Shown here: in pieces, positions 43,799 through 50,672 of the stretch
Position numbering within the stretch: position 1 is the stretch's first letter
How the letters are laid out: each line of letters opens with the position of its first letter
IMG/VR virus record: IMGVR_UViG_3300046673_000058
Location: 1-64,000 of that record
DNA length: 64,000 nt
Origin: a virus
Reading direction: 5' to 3' (one strand)
The notes under the pieces: model-generated
Seen by the model: the letters and a program-made list of their open reading frames with translations, nothing else
Told to the model about the DNA's origin: nothing
Database searches by the model: none
Program-made: the position numbers and the translations under genes

Positions 43799-43908
43799 GA
43801 TTCCCTACAACTAGGATGCAGTGTGTAAGGCACCCCGTCACGCATACCCATATACACCGCCTCGCGGCTATTGAGCGGTTTGCCGCACTGCGAGCATACT
43901 TCAGTCAT
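43780..43908 (-). CDS. 42-residue treble-clef-like protein
   Basis: Excellent AAGGAGG site 6 bases before ATG 43908. Cys5-x-x-Cys8 (CSQCGK) and His31-x-x-Cys34 (HPSC) form a probable zinc site in a MTEVCSQCGKPL-type start shared in style with other peptides here. Function unknown. Confidence 0.6.
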   Translation of the reverse strand: MTEVCSQCGKPLNSREAVYMGMRDGVPYTLHPSCRESWLRRK

Positions 43909-44017
43909 TTGCTGCCTCCTTGCGGCGTTTAACCTCGGCCTCTAGATTCCTGCTGCACGTACAACACCTTGGGTCGTGCATATCCCCTGTGCATTCGTTA
44001 CAATCGAGTTTCGTCAT
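43901..44017 (-). CDS. 38-residue Cys-rich protein
   Basis: MTKLDCNECTGDMHDPRCCT: Cys6, Cys9, His14, Cys18, Cys19 and Cys21 give one or two possible zinc sites. The C terminus is helical and basic and encodes the next gene's ribosome binding site. Function unknown. Confidence 0.55.
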   Translation of the reverse strand: MTKLDCNECTGDMHDPRCCTCSRNLEAEVKRRKEAAND

Positions 44018-44344
44018 CTATTTGCTACCTCCGCAGCCACAGTATTCACAACAGGCACAGCAGCAGCACGGTGCGGGTGGTGTCGGTGTAGGTGGATTTG
44101 GTGTAGGGCCTGGGGGTGTTGGCGTCACTGTGGGTGTTGGGCTAACCGTCGGGGTTGGTTTCGGTGAGGGGGTTGGTTGTGGTGGGGGCCTCGGCGAAGG
44201 TGTAACTGACGAACTTACCGAAGGCACAACCGATGGTGTAGGCGTAACACTATGTTGATTAATCGCCAGATACGCGCCAACAACACCAAGTGCGAGTAAG
44301 GCAAGGAGAAGCAACACTACGGCGCGTTTCCATTTACAGAGCAC
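44018..44344 (-). CDS. Membrane-anchored Pro/Thr stalk protein with Cys-rich tip
   Basis: 108 residues, GTG start overlapping the glycosyltransferase stop (TAGTG). An N-terminal membrane helix (AVVLLLLALLALGVVGAYLA) is followed by about 55 residues almost wholly Pro, Thr, Ser and Val, and a tip PCCCCACCEYCGCGGSK with nine Cys. This is a surface-exposed mucin-like stalk anchored in the membrane. Coupling to a glycosyltransferase suggests the stalk may be glycosylated (inference). It might mask receptors or act at the envelope. Confidence 0.7.
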   Translation of the reverse strand: MLCKWKRAVVLLLLALLALGVVGAYLAINQHSVTPTPSVVPSVSSSVTPSPRPPPQPTPSPKPTPTVSPTPTVTPTPPGPTPNPPTPTPPAPCCCCACCEYCGCGGSK

Positions 44345-45408
44345 TATTCCACCCGCCTAAACCGCTTAAAGCACCAACCCAGACAGCATTCCGTCCACGT
44401 CAATTCCCTCCTGCGGCCTGTTAAGAAGTCAATCCACGCGGCCTTTGCGCGGTCACCTTCTCTCGCGAGGTTTTCCTTGTTCTGCCGCACGAGCGGGGGG
44501 TTGTGCAGCACGTTGCCCATTGTTTTTACGATTGCCTCTATGTCGTTAGGGTCTGTCATACACTGCGGCGATGCCCAAAACACTTCGCTGGATACGACGA
44601 TGGGAATGTCTAAATTCACGGCGTCCCCCGTAACTAGGTTAAAAGTCTCACTGAACGACACCTGCATACTCATGTCGATGTAACTCTCTAGCAGGTGGAT
44701 AAACTGATGATGTTTTAACCACGGGAGTTCAATAAGCTCATGCTTTGTGTTCCTGAATAACGCTCTAATGTTCTTCAGAATCCTATCCCCGCAGGCTTCG
44801 ACGCGTCCTGTGTTGATGTAGAACTTTAACCTTTTACCGTGCGTTTCTGCAAAGCGGATAGCGGCGATTGCTTGCAACAACCCATTCTTTAGCGGACGTA
44901 TCGCACCGAAACAACCAATGTGGATTTCTCCGCGATTTTGAGGCATTGATGTGGTGCGTCGTGTTACTGGATAGTAGTTTGGTAGATACGCAACGGGCTT
45001 ACCTAACACCCTACCTAACTCTTTAGCGGTTTCGTATTTGTTTGCCGCGACGGTAACGCCGTATTTAAGGTACTCGAACATCCACTCGATAGCGATTCCT
45101 TCTGTTTCCATAAAGGGAAAATCACTGTGGTCGCGGACTACCCACTTAACACGGGGGTGTAGTTTCTTGAGGACTTCAAATTTGGATGGCACACACCAGA
45201 ATGCCTCAATGATAACATTCGTGGGCCTGTAGTCGTGGACTTCTTTGTCGATGCTATTCGCGTCAACACAATCAACCATCTTGGCTTCGATGCCCATAGA
45301 GTTGAGCATGTCTACGATAAACCGGACTGAGTTGAATAGTCCGGACGAGAGGTAGCCGTACGAGCCTCTACGTTTCGTTAGGAATAAAACTTTCATTTCT
45401 TTTGACAT
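44344..45408 (-). CDS. GT4-type glycosyltransferase
   Basis: 354 residues, two-domain GT-B layout. N-terminal Rossmann start (KVLFLTKRRGSYGYLSSGLF), central switch IHIGCFGAIRPLKNGLLQA, which opens the nucleotide-sugar domain, and near the end MQVSFSETFNLVTGDAVN, the ExFxxxxxE-like motif region of group 1 enzymes with Glu replaced in part. It would transfer a sugar to an unknown acceptor. The next gene's stalk protein is a candidate. Confidence 0.75.
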   Translation of the reverse strand: MSKEMKVLFLTKRRGSYGYLSSGLFNSVRFIVDMLNSMGIEAKMVDCVDANSIDKEVHDYRPTNVIIEAFWCVPSKFEVLKKLHPRVKWVVRDHSDFPFMETEGIAIEWMFEYLKYGVTVAANKYETAKELGRVLGKPVAYLPNYYPVTRRTTSMPQNRGEIHIGCFGAIRPLKNGLLQAIAAIRFAETHGKRLKFYINTGRVEACGDRILKNIRALFRNTKHELIELPWLKHHQFIHLLESYIDMSMQVSFSETFNLVTGDAVNLDIPIVVSSEVFWASPQCMTDPNDIEAIVKTMGNVLHNPPLVRQNKENLAREGDRAKAAWIDFLTGRRRELTWTECCLGWCFKRFRRVE

Positions 45409-45426
45409 TATTTTAACATCTCTTCT

Positions 45427-45717
45427 TTACCCATACCCAACATCCCACGGTTGCGGCTTAACCACCCCGCCTTTCATCTCTTGTAACTTCGCTTGGATAG
45501 CCAGCGCGGTTTCGAGTCGTTCTAAGTATTCAAAGTAATCGTTGTGCATCTTAACCACTTCAGGGTCGGTGTCGGGGACCCCCCTGCGTTGTAGAATGTT
45601 GAGTAACGTAGCAAGTCCGGATACCATGTTTTGACAACAGAGTATCATCAGGGCCGCTATGTCGCTTCCGTTGAGTATGAGTTCAACTTCTTTTAGTTCT
45701 GGAATTTCATCGGTCAT
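45427..45717 (-). CDS. Uncharacterised helical protein
   Basis: 96 residues: acidic N terminus, hydrophobic helix region (IAALMILCCQNMVSGLATLL) and a second helix (YFEYLERLETALAIQAKLQE). No family recognised. Overlaps the preceding 56-residue gene by ATGA. Confidence 0.6.
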   Translation of the reverse strand: MTDEIPELKEVELILNGSDIAALMILCCQNMVSGLATLLNILQRRGVPDTDPEVVKMHNDYFEYLERLETALAIQAKLQEMKGGVVKPQPWDVGYG

Positions 45718-45884
45718 TTGTCACCCCTTAACTCATTTATGATATCTTCAAGCACACCTAACTGAAGTTCTAAGTTAAAGCGTTCGGTATCGCTTAGCTG
45801 GTCTAAATCCCTGTATGTGGCTCGGAATCTTATCTCTCTGGTTTGATTTCTTTCATCATTGTATTTGATGATTTGAAACGTCAT
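45714..45884 (-). CDS. 56-residue protein
   Basis: GGTGAAAA ribosome site before ATG 45884. A short beta start (MTFQIIKYNDERNQTREIRF) is followed by a helix (LDQLSDTERFNLELQLGVLE). Stop overlaps the next start. Function unknown. Confidence 0.6.
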   Translation of the reverse strand: MTFQIIKYNDERNQTREIRFRATYRDLDQLSDTERFNLELQLGVLEDIINELRGDK

Positions 45885-45887
45885 TTT

Positions 45888-46046
45888 TCACCTTCCGATA
45901 AAGTCAAGCACTTGTGAAAAGAAGTATGACTTAAATGAAATCGTATCGCGTTCGTCTGAATACGATGGGGTTTTTTCATACAGTGTATCTGCGGCGGCAA
46001 TCTCTGCGTTAAGAAACTGTATTACCTGCTCGATTGTTTTGGTCAT
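45888..46046 (-). CDS. 52-residue protein
   Basis: MTKTIEQVIQFLNAEIAAAD start, helical then aromatic (FKSYFFSQVLDF). Starts by an ATGA overlap with the preceding gene after GGGGTG. Function unknown. Confidence 0.6.
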   Translation of the reverse strand: MTKTIEQVIQFLNAEIAAADTLYEKTPSYSDERDTISFKSYFFSQVLDFIGR

Positions 46047-46168
46047 TTTTCACCCCTCACTTTTTGCTCGTTTTCAAGCTTTGTTATGCGCGTTTCAAGA
46101 TTTACTAAGGCATCTACCACCATTTGTAGTGAAGCTATTGTAAATCCTTTTGGCAAATCGTCAGTCAT
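46043..46168 (-). CDS. 41-residue coiled-coil peptide
   Basis: MTDDLPKGFTIASLQMVVDA then LVNLETRITKLENEQ, a short coiled coil. ATGA overlaps on both sides. Function unknown. Confidence 0.55.
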   Translation of the reverse strand: MTDDLPKGFTIASLQMVVDALVNLETRITKLENEQKVRGEK

Positions 46169-46329
46169 TCTTCTTCCTCCCAACGCTCAGGGTGTAAGTC
46201 AATCTCGACGCTATTTTCTTCTTCATCATCCCCCAGCCAAATGCTAATCCGCTCATCTCCCGTGCGCATATACCGTTCTATCAGTTCGGCTTTTATTTCA
46301 TCTAGCGTTGCGTCTTTAAGCTTGGTCAT
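46165..46329 (-). CDS. 54-residue acidic protein
   Basis: MTKLKDATLDEIKAELIERY then acidic (WLGDDEEENSVEID) and Trp-Glu end. ATGA overlap with the next gene. Function unknown. Confidence 0.55.
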   Translation of the reverse strand: MTKLKDATLDEIKAELIERYMRTGDERISIWLGDDEEENSVEIDLHPERWEEEE

Positions 46330-46534
46330 TAGCGTACCCTAGTTTTTGATAAATCAGATTAAACTCTTTATTATACCACAGCTCAATGCAATCAAGATGA
46401 ACCTGTAACGCGCGGGCGTTGTGTCCTTCGACCTCGTCGTCTATGGCGATTAACACGACTTCCTTCTCGTCTTTCGTGCCGCAGATTGGGCACGGTTCGT
46501 CTGTGGTTGTGTTAAATTGTTTAAAGACCTTCAT
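46316..46534 (-). CDS. Small zinc-binding-type protein
   Basis: 72 residues. CPIC near 15-18 and HLDC near 46-49 suggest a split zinc site; the start is MKVFKQFNTTTDEPCPICG. The ribosome site lies in the 22-base leader repeated at 49226. Function unknown. Confidence 0.65.
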   Translation of the reverse strand: MKVFKQFNTTTDEPCPICGTKDEKEVVLIAIDDEVEGHNARALQVHLDCIELWYNKEFNLIYQKLGYANDQA

Positions 46535-46552
46535 TTTTCACCCATGGCTAAT
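46531..46552 (-). repeat. Duplicated 22-base translation leader, copy 1
   Basis: ATTAGCCATGGGTGAAAAATGA (22 bases on the minus strand, copied exactly at 49226-49247). It holds GGTGA, the downstream ATG, and a four-codon frame (ATG GGT GAA AAA TGA) whose stop overlaps that ATG, so it may couple translation. Confidence 0.6.
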
Positions 46553-46778
46553 GGTTCCTCACTCTCTTTGTCCGTGTGGTTGCGAGGTACATTCGTGCCT
46601 GCTTCCTGTCCGGTATCCAATCGCAAATCACCGCAGTATCGGTCATGCCCTGGAACCACCTACACGCTTGTCTGCATTTGTGTGTGGTGCGCCCTTTTCC
46701 GTTTAAAGGCTTCCATCTAGGGACTGGGCAGTCAACGTAATGACAGTTACCTATAACCGTCCATTCAAGAAGGTTCAT
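46548..46778 (-). CDS. Cys/Trp-rich small protein
   Basis: 76 residues with six Cys (NCHYVDCP, HKCRQACRWF, VICDW) and a basic C terminus. GGAG lies 8 bases before ATG 46778, which overlaps the upstream stop. Possible metal-binding protein; function unknown. Confidence 0.6.
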   Translation of the reverse strand: MNLLEWTVIGNCHYVDCPVPRWKPLNGKGRTTHKCRQACRWFQGMTDTAVICDWIPDRKQARMYLATTRTKRVRNH

Positions 46779-46924
46779 TCGATTTTCTCCGTGAGGTATA
46801 TACAGCGGCCCTTATCTCGTTCAACGTAGCTACTACACTCCGGCGATTTGCCGAAGAGCCAGAGGCAAGTGACTGGTGAGGGGCGGACGTCGTGATAGAG
46901 CCATGTGCAGTAGTATTGTTTCAT
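46775..46924 (-). CDS. 49-residue Cys-rich protein
   Basis: MKQYYCTWLYHDVRPSPVTC with later Cys30 and Cys41. ATGA overlaps on both sides. The related Cys/Trp composition of the following gene suggests common ancestry. Function unknown. Confidence 0.55.
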   Translation of the reverse strand: MKQYYCTWLYHDVRPSPVTCLWLFGKSPECSSYVERDKGRCIYLTEKIE

Positions 46925-47118
46925 TTCCGTTTGTTGTCCTCCACCCAGCTACGCAATTCAGGATTGCCGTTCTCCCCGCCTTCAAACGGCATCCAGTTAA
47001 TTGTTTGACAATTTGCGAAGGGACATAACACATACGGGTTTCCTTCTTTGTTGAATACTACATGACCCTTCGTGATTAGTGGCTTTTTACACCTGCGGCA
47101 CTTAATTGTTGTACTCAT
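46921..47118 (-). CDS. Zinc-ribbon protein
   Basis: 65 residues. CRRC at 7-10 and CPFANC at about 32-37 form a zinc ribbon around short strands (KPLITKGHVVFNKEGNPYVL). It directly follows the TnpB gene's end. Function unknown. Confidence 0.65.
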   Translation of the reverse strand: MSTTIKCRRCKKPLITKGHVVFNKEGNPYVLCPFANCQTINWMPFEGGENGNPELRSWVEDNKRK

Positions 47119-47130
47119 CTAGTGACTACT

Positions 47131-47150
47131 CCGCTAGCTTTCGCAAGCGG
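47131..47150 (-). ncRNA. GNRA hairpin at TnpB 3' end
   Basis: CCGCT-T-GC-GAAA-GC-T-AGCGG: a 7-pair stem with one mismatch and a GAAA tetraloop, spanning the TnpB stop codon. IS200/IS605 elements carry such a subterminal hairpin at the right end, and TnpB guide RNA comes from this region. The guide RNA's real extent cannot be set by eye. Confidence 0.5.
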
Positions 47151-48258
47151 CTTCTATGGTTTTGACACCAACAGACGTTAGCCCGCGTCTGAGTATGTTG
47201 ATTGCGGCATTTTCGTCACGGTCTGCGACGTATCCGCAGTCACACGAATGTTTGCGGTCTTTTAGTTCCTTCTTGACTATCTGACCACATCTCGAACATT
47301 CCTGAGTTGTATTGTTAGGGTTCACCAACACCACAATAGAACCAGCTTCCTCCGCTTTGTTCTGTGTTGCGTTGATGAATTGTGTCCACGCTGCATCACC
47401 TATTGACTTGGCGAGATACCTATTCTGAACCATCCCTTTTACGTTCAGGTCTTCAAAGGCAACGATACCGAATCGGTTAACGATTGCGCGGCTTAGTTGA
47501 TGCACGAAGTCGTTACGTCTACTTCCTATCCGTTCGTGTATTCTCGACACGACCTTACGGGCTTTCGCTCTTTTAGGTGTTCCCTTCTCTTGCGCCGATA
47601 GTTTACGCTGTGCTTTCGCTAATGCTTTCTCGTCGTGTCTAAAGAATCGAGGGTTCTCTACCTTCTCACCGTTTGATAGGGTGGCAAATGATGTTAGTCC
47701 TACGTCGATACCCACAACCGCGCCGTCTTTGAACGGTTGTGTCTTTGGTTCATATTCCGTCGTGAAACACGCAAACCATTTTCCTGATGAACGGCGATTG
47801 ATGTTTAGCCGTTTGACTGTGCCTTCTATTGCTCTGTGAAGTTTGATTTTAACGTCACCTATCTTTGAGAGTTTCAACGTCGTTTCTTTTAACGAGAATC
47901 CCAACTGTGGGTAGGTGAACGAATCGTAACGCCCTTTACCTTTGAAACGTGGGTAGCCAACTTCTTTTTCTCCGGCTTTTACCCTTCTAAAGAACGCTTT
48001 GAATGCTAAATCGACACGCTGTTGGGTTTCCTGCAACACTTGAGAATGAACCGTTTTCAGCTCAAGATGTTGCGCTTTCCACGACGGCAACAAGTTATGC
48101 GTGTCATAGTTAGAAATGGATTTTTGTTCTTGTTCCCACGCGTCTTTACGTATCGCTAACGTTTGATTGTAGACAAACCGACACAGTTCTAGCGTCTGAT
48201 TCATTATCGTTTCCTGTGCTTTTGTCGGATAGAGTCGATAGCGATACACTTTATGCAT
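47134..48258 (-). mobile_element. tnpB: Solo TnpB (IS200/IS605 OrfB) RNA-guided nuclease
   Basis: 374 residues with an intact RuvC set: Asp185 (GIDVGLTS), Glu269 (VAFEDLNVKGM) and Asp348 (DRDENAA), plus the four-Cys zinc finger CSRCG...CDCG (321-341). N-terminal YRYRLYPTKAQE is typical. No TnpA transposase is near, so the element is non-autonomous or domesticated. It sits between small genes of the early operon without evident gene disruption. Confidence 0.9.
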
Positions 48259-48309
48259 TGTTTATCTATTGGTGTTTATGGCATAAGTATGTTGTGTGTT
48301 TGTCCGCTA

Positions 48310-48447
48310 TCATCTCCCAGCTATCGCAGGGAGTCTTCCCGCTCTAATTGATAAGAACGCGACAACAAAGACCACAAAGAGGATGAGTAAGCCCATCTTT
48401 TGCTCGTGTTCGTTCGGGGGTGCTATGTCGTTCCATTCATCGGTCAT
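48310..48447 (-). CDS. 45-residue membrane peptide
   Basis: MTDEWNDIAPPNEHEQKMG then one helix (LLILFVVFVVAFLSI) and a basic tail. TAATG overlap with the upstream gene and a GGTGAAG site. Function unknown. Confidence 0.6.
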   Translation of the reverse strand: MTDEWNDIAPPNEHEQKMGLLILFVVFVVAFLSIRAGRLPAIAGR

Positions 48448-48614
48448 TACTTCACCTTGTCTAAGTCCTTATAGCCGTTTAGCGTAAGTACCATGTCGAG
48501 TTCGCACCAATTACATAAGAGTACCCCACTGATGTAAACAGCATGTCCGGTTACTTCTTTACTGCAGCGTGAGCAGAGGCCAAATGATAGGGGGTTTGCA
48601 GTTCGGTCAGTCAT
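48447..48614 (-). CDS. 55-residue zinc-ribbon protein
   Basis: Two CxxC pairs, CSRC (14-17) and CNWC (34-37), separated by a beta hairpin (VTGHAVYISGVLL). AGAGGTGG ribosome site upstream. Likely DNA/RNA- or protein-binding ribbon; function unknown. Confidence 0.65.
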   Translation of the reverse strand: MTDRTANPLSFGLCSRCSKEVTGHAVYISGVLLCNWCELDMVLTLNGYKDLDKVK

Positions 48615-48732
48615 TTCCACCTCTCTTTTCTTCTTTCAATTCTTTTAAATCGAAATCGTGAATAAATTTTACATATTTAAGTATTGTATCTATCTTATCT
48701 TCAATCCGGTTTAATTGTTCTAAATTAGTCAT
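48607..48732 (-). CDS. 41-residue helical peptide
   Basis: MTNLEQLNRIEDKIDTILKY then lysine-rich helix. The 3' end encodes the next gene's ribosome site. Function unknown. Confidence 0.5.
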   Translation of the reverse strand: MTNLEQLNRIEDKIDTILKYVKFIHDFDLKELKEEKRGGND

Positions 48733-48745
48733 TTTACAAACCCCC

Positions 48746-48841
48746 TCACTTAAAACATATTGCTAAGACTACTAACATCAACATAATTTGAATCCCAAAT
48801 AATTGAATTTTTATTGTTTCTACATCAGTTGGAGCTCTCAT
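48746..48841 (-). CDS. 31-residue membrane peptide
   Basis: MRAPTDVETIKIQLFGIQIM then LMLVVLAICFK, a single membrane helix. It follows the previous stop by 1-2 bases (TAAGATG). Function unknown. Confidence 0.5.
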   Translation of the reverse strand: MRAPTDVETIKIQLFGIQIMLMLVVLAICFK

Positions 48842-48842
48842 C

Positions 48843-48941
48843 TTACCCCCCCATGCGACATTTCATCTCGACAGCTTGCCATCGCAGCACTCGCACTCCT
48901 ACCCGATGTTGTGGTATTTGTTCACATAACTTACACCACAT
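48843..48941 (-). CDS. 32-residue Cys peptide
   Basis: GGTGAAGAAAA precedes ATG 48941. MWCKLCEQIPQHRVGVRVLR has a CxxC pair and His, with Cys28 later. Function unknown. Confidence 0.45.
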   Translation of the reverse strand: MWCKLCEQIPQHRVGVRVLRWQAVEMKCRMGG

Positions 48942-48961
48942 TTTTCTTCACCTTCGTGCTC

Positions 48962-49105
48962 TTATCCTTGAGTAGAGTGTTCGCTCGCAACTAACGCACA
49001 ATAGTCTACGCATCGGTCAACAATTTGATACACCGTAGTCTCATGACGTTCGGCCCACGCTTTGAGAATGGCATACGCTCGGTCGCTAATCTCTATATGT
49101 TGCAT
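48962..49105 (-). CDS. 47-residue ribbon-helix-helix-like protein
   Basis: MQHIEISDRAYAILKAWAER followed by a second helix (ETTVYQIVDRCVDYCALVA). A short beta strand plus two helices is the RHH/Arc layout. GGTGAAAA site upstream. Probably a DNA-binding regulator. Confidence 0.55.
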   Translation of the reverse strand: MQHIEISDRAYAILKAWAERHETTVYQIVDRCVDYCALVASEHSTQG

Positions 49106-49229
49106 TTTTCACCTCTCTTTTTCTTCTTCCTACCATATACGGTCGTTCTTCTAACCATAAAGCAACAACCCACATACCGACCATAGAAAGTATAATTGCC
49201 GCTAGAATAATTGCTACTTCAGGAGTCAT
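49086..49229 (-). CDS. 47-residue membrane peptide
   Basis: MTPEVAIILAAIILSMVGMW then VVALWLEE and a basic tail. One N-terminal membrane helix. The start is in the duplicated 22-base leader (49226-49247), and the end overlaps the next gene by 20 bases. Function unknown. Confidence 0.55.
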   Translation of the reverse strand: MTPEVAIILAAIILSMVGMWVVALWLEERPYMVGRRKREVKNATYRD

Positions 49230-49247
49230 TTTTCACCCATGGCTAAT
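49226..49247 (-). repeat. Duplicated 22-base translation leader, copy 2
   Basis: Exact copy of the sequence at 46531-46552, again overlapping the start of a small gene. It contains the same ATG GGT GAA AAA TGA mini-frame. Confidence 0.6.
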
Positions 49248-49261
49248 TTCTTCACCAACCT

Positions 49262-49510
49262 TCACTCGCGTTTTGTGTGCGAGGCTATGAACTTCATTGC
49301 TTCTGCTTCGGTTGTTTCTTCATAAGGATTATCCCCCCCAATACCCGAAGCCGCAATCACACCAGAGCTGGCTTCCCACTCTTTGCTTTTAGGGTTCCAC
49401 CGCTCAGGTTTTGTTCCGTCGCGCATGCGGTGTACTGAAATGGGCTTCATATAGTTAGGTGATTCTTTACGGTATGAGCTAATAAAGAAGAAGTATCTAG
49501 TTTTAGTCAT
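49262..49510 (-). CDS. Uncharacterised small protein
   Basis: 82 residues: MTKTRYFFFISSYRKESPNY start, then a Trp/Lys-rich middle (RWNPKSKEWEASSG) and helix (TTEAEAMKFIASHTKRE). No family recognised. Confidence 0.55.
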   Translation of the reverse strand: MTKTRYFFFISSYRKESPNYMKPISVHRMRDGTKPERWNPKSKEWEASSGVIAASGIGGDNPYEETTEAEAMKFIASHTKRE

Positions 49511-49516
49511 GCTGTT

Positions 49517-49651
49517 TCACTCCTGGACATACGCTCTGCTTCCCCTGCTTACGTTTATAAGCCGAGTTATTATCTCGTCGAATGTTTCTCCTTTCTCCCC
49601 TAGTTTCCTGAGCTTTTCGTGCGTCTCGTCCCTTACTACAATGGTTTTCAT
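49517..49651 (-). CDS. 44-residue VapB/RHH-like peptide
   Basis: MKTIVVRDETHEKLRKLGEK then GETFDEIITRLINVS. This strand-helix-helix pattern with the (S/T)FDEIIxRL motif is that of archaeal antitoxin-like ribbon-helix-helix proteins. No toxin partner is adjacent. Probably a viral regulator. Confidence 0.65.
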   Translation of the reverse strand: MKTIVVRDETHEKLRKLGEKGETFDEIITRLINVSRGSRAYVQE

Positions 49652-49657
49652 ACTCGT

Positions 49658-50572
49658 TCACCTGCGGAGTGGGTTTGGTGTGTGAACTTCCGCTTGACCC
49701 GCTGCTGTCAATTCCCGTAGTCTCTGTTCGTGCTCTCTGTTTGCCGCTGAAATCCGTCGGGCTACTTCTTTTTCCTTCTGTTGGCGCTCGCGTATCGCCT
49801 CTCGGCGTGCGAGGTCTTCGGGGTGTTCAACCTCAGCTACTGGCTCTACTAACGGTTTTTCTGAACCCCCAACTTCGAAGTGCACTGCGTAGTTGACGTC
49901 GTAGTAGTCGGTCATTGGGTCGCTGTTGTCCCAGTTGTCTTTGTTGATAATCTCTTGCGCACGGTTGAGGAGGGTCTTTCCTTCCTCAGTGAAGGTTTTG
50001 TAGTTCACAACGTTTCCGTGAACTTGGGTCCACTTTCGCTCTGCCATTATGATTACATTGTCGCGCTCGTTGGTTTGCCACTGCTCTTCTCCGTGAACTG
50101 CGTCTTCCCTGATTTCTTCGGGAGTTCGGAACACACGGACGTCTGCCTGCGAGAGTTCAATGTTTAGGCTTTGTCCCATCGAGTAGTACTCTGTCCTCAC
50201 TGACCACTTGCATCCAGGAAACTCAGCCTTGAGTTGTTCGCGAACTTCCTTGGCGATTCTCTTAAGAGGCTTGTGCTTAGGGTTGGGGTCTGACAGTTCT
50301 TTTGCTTCCCTCTCTTTGCGCTCAATCTTCTGCGCGGCTTTAAATTCATTGTACGCACGCGCGTTTTCTAGTTGTTTTTCTATGTATGCCGCCCTGTTTT
50401 CGCTTGTTGGAAATACGTAGTTTGCGAAAGGCTTTACCGCTCGTGGGCGGAAGAGCATCAGTTGGCAGGGATGATGAGTATTGGGCATATCCTTTTTCCA
50501 GATTTTTACCCCTGTTGCTTCGTCAACAATCGCAGCATTTCGCTCCGTTTCGAAAAGGTCAATAACCCGCAT
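49658..50572 (-). CDS. LPD29-domain protein
   Basis: 304 residues. Residues about 108-145 (IAKEVREQLKAEFPGCKWSV, TEYYSMGQSLNIEL) match the LPD29 domain of mobile-element polyvalent proteins. Flanked by charged helices, including KIERKEREAKEL and a C-terminal RERQQKEKEVARRIS coiled coil. It has its own TATA box (50633) and a leader, so it is probably separately transcribed. Confidence 0.65.
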   Translation of the reverse strand: MRVIDLFETERNAAIVDEATGVKIWKKDMPNTHHPCQLMLFRPRAVKPFANYVFPTSENRAAYIEKQLENARAYNEFKAAQKIERKEREAKELSDPNPKHKPLKRIAKEVREQLKAEFPGCKWSVRTEYYSMGQSLNIELSQADVRVFRTPEEIREDAVHGEEQWQTNERDNVIIMAERKWTQVHGNVVNYKTFTEEGKTLLNRAQEIINKDNWDNSDPMTDYYDVNYAVHFEVGGSEKPLVEPVAEVEHPEDLARREAIRERQQKEKEVARRISAANREHEQRLRELTAAGQAEVHTPNPLRR

Positions 50573-50632
50573 TTTTCTTTCACTCCTAGGGTTCTACACT
50601 TCATAACCCCAATACCCTATACGCAACTATAC

Positions 50633-50640
50633 TATTTATA
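50633..50640 (-). promoter_or_regulatory. TATA box upstream of the LPD29 gene
   Basis: TATAAATA on the minus strand within a 100-base AT-rich gap, about 62 bases before the ATG at 50572. It implies a leader of roughly 35 bases with GGAGTGAAAG as the ribosome site. Confidence 0.55.
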
Positions 50641-50672
50641 TCTATTGTATCGTTTGTATTGGGTATATCCTC

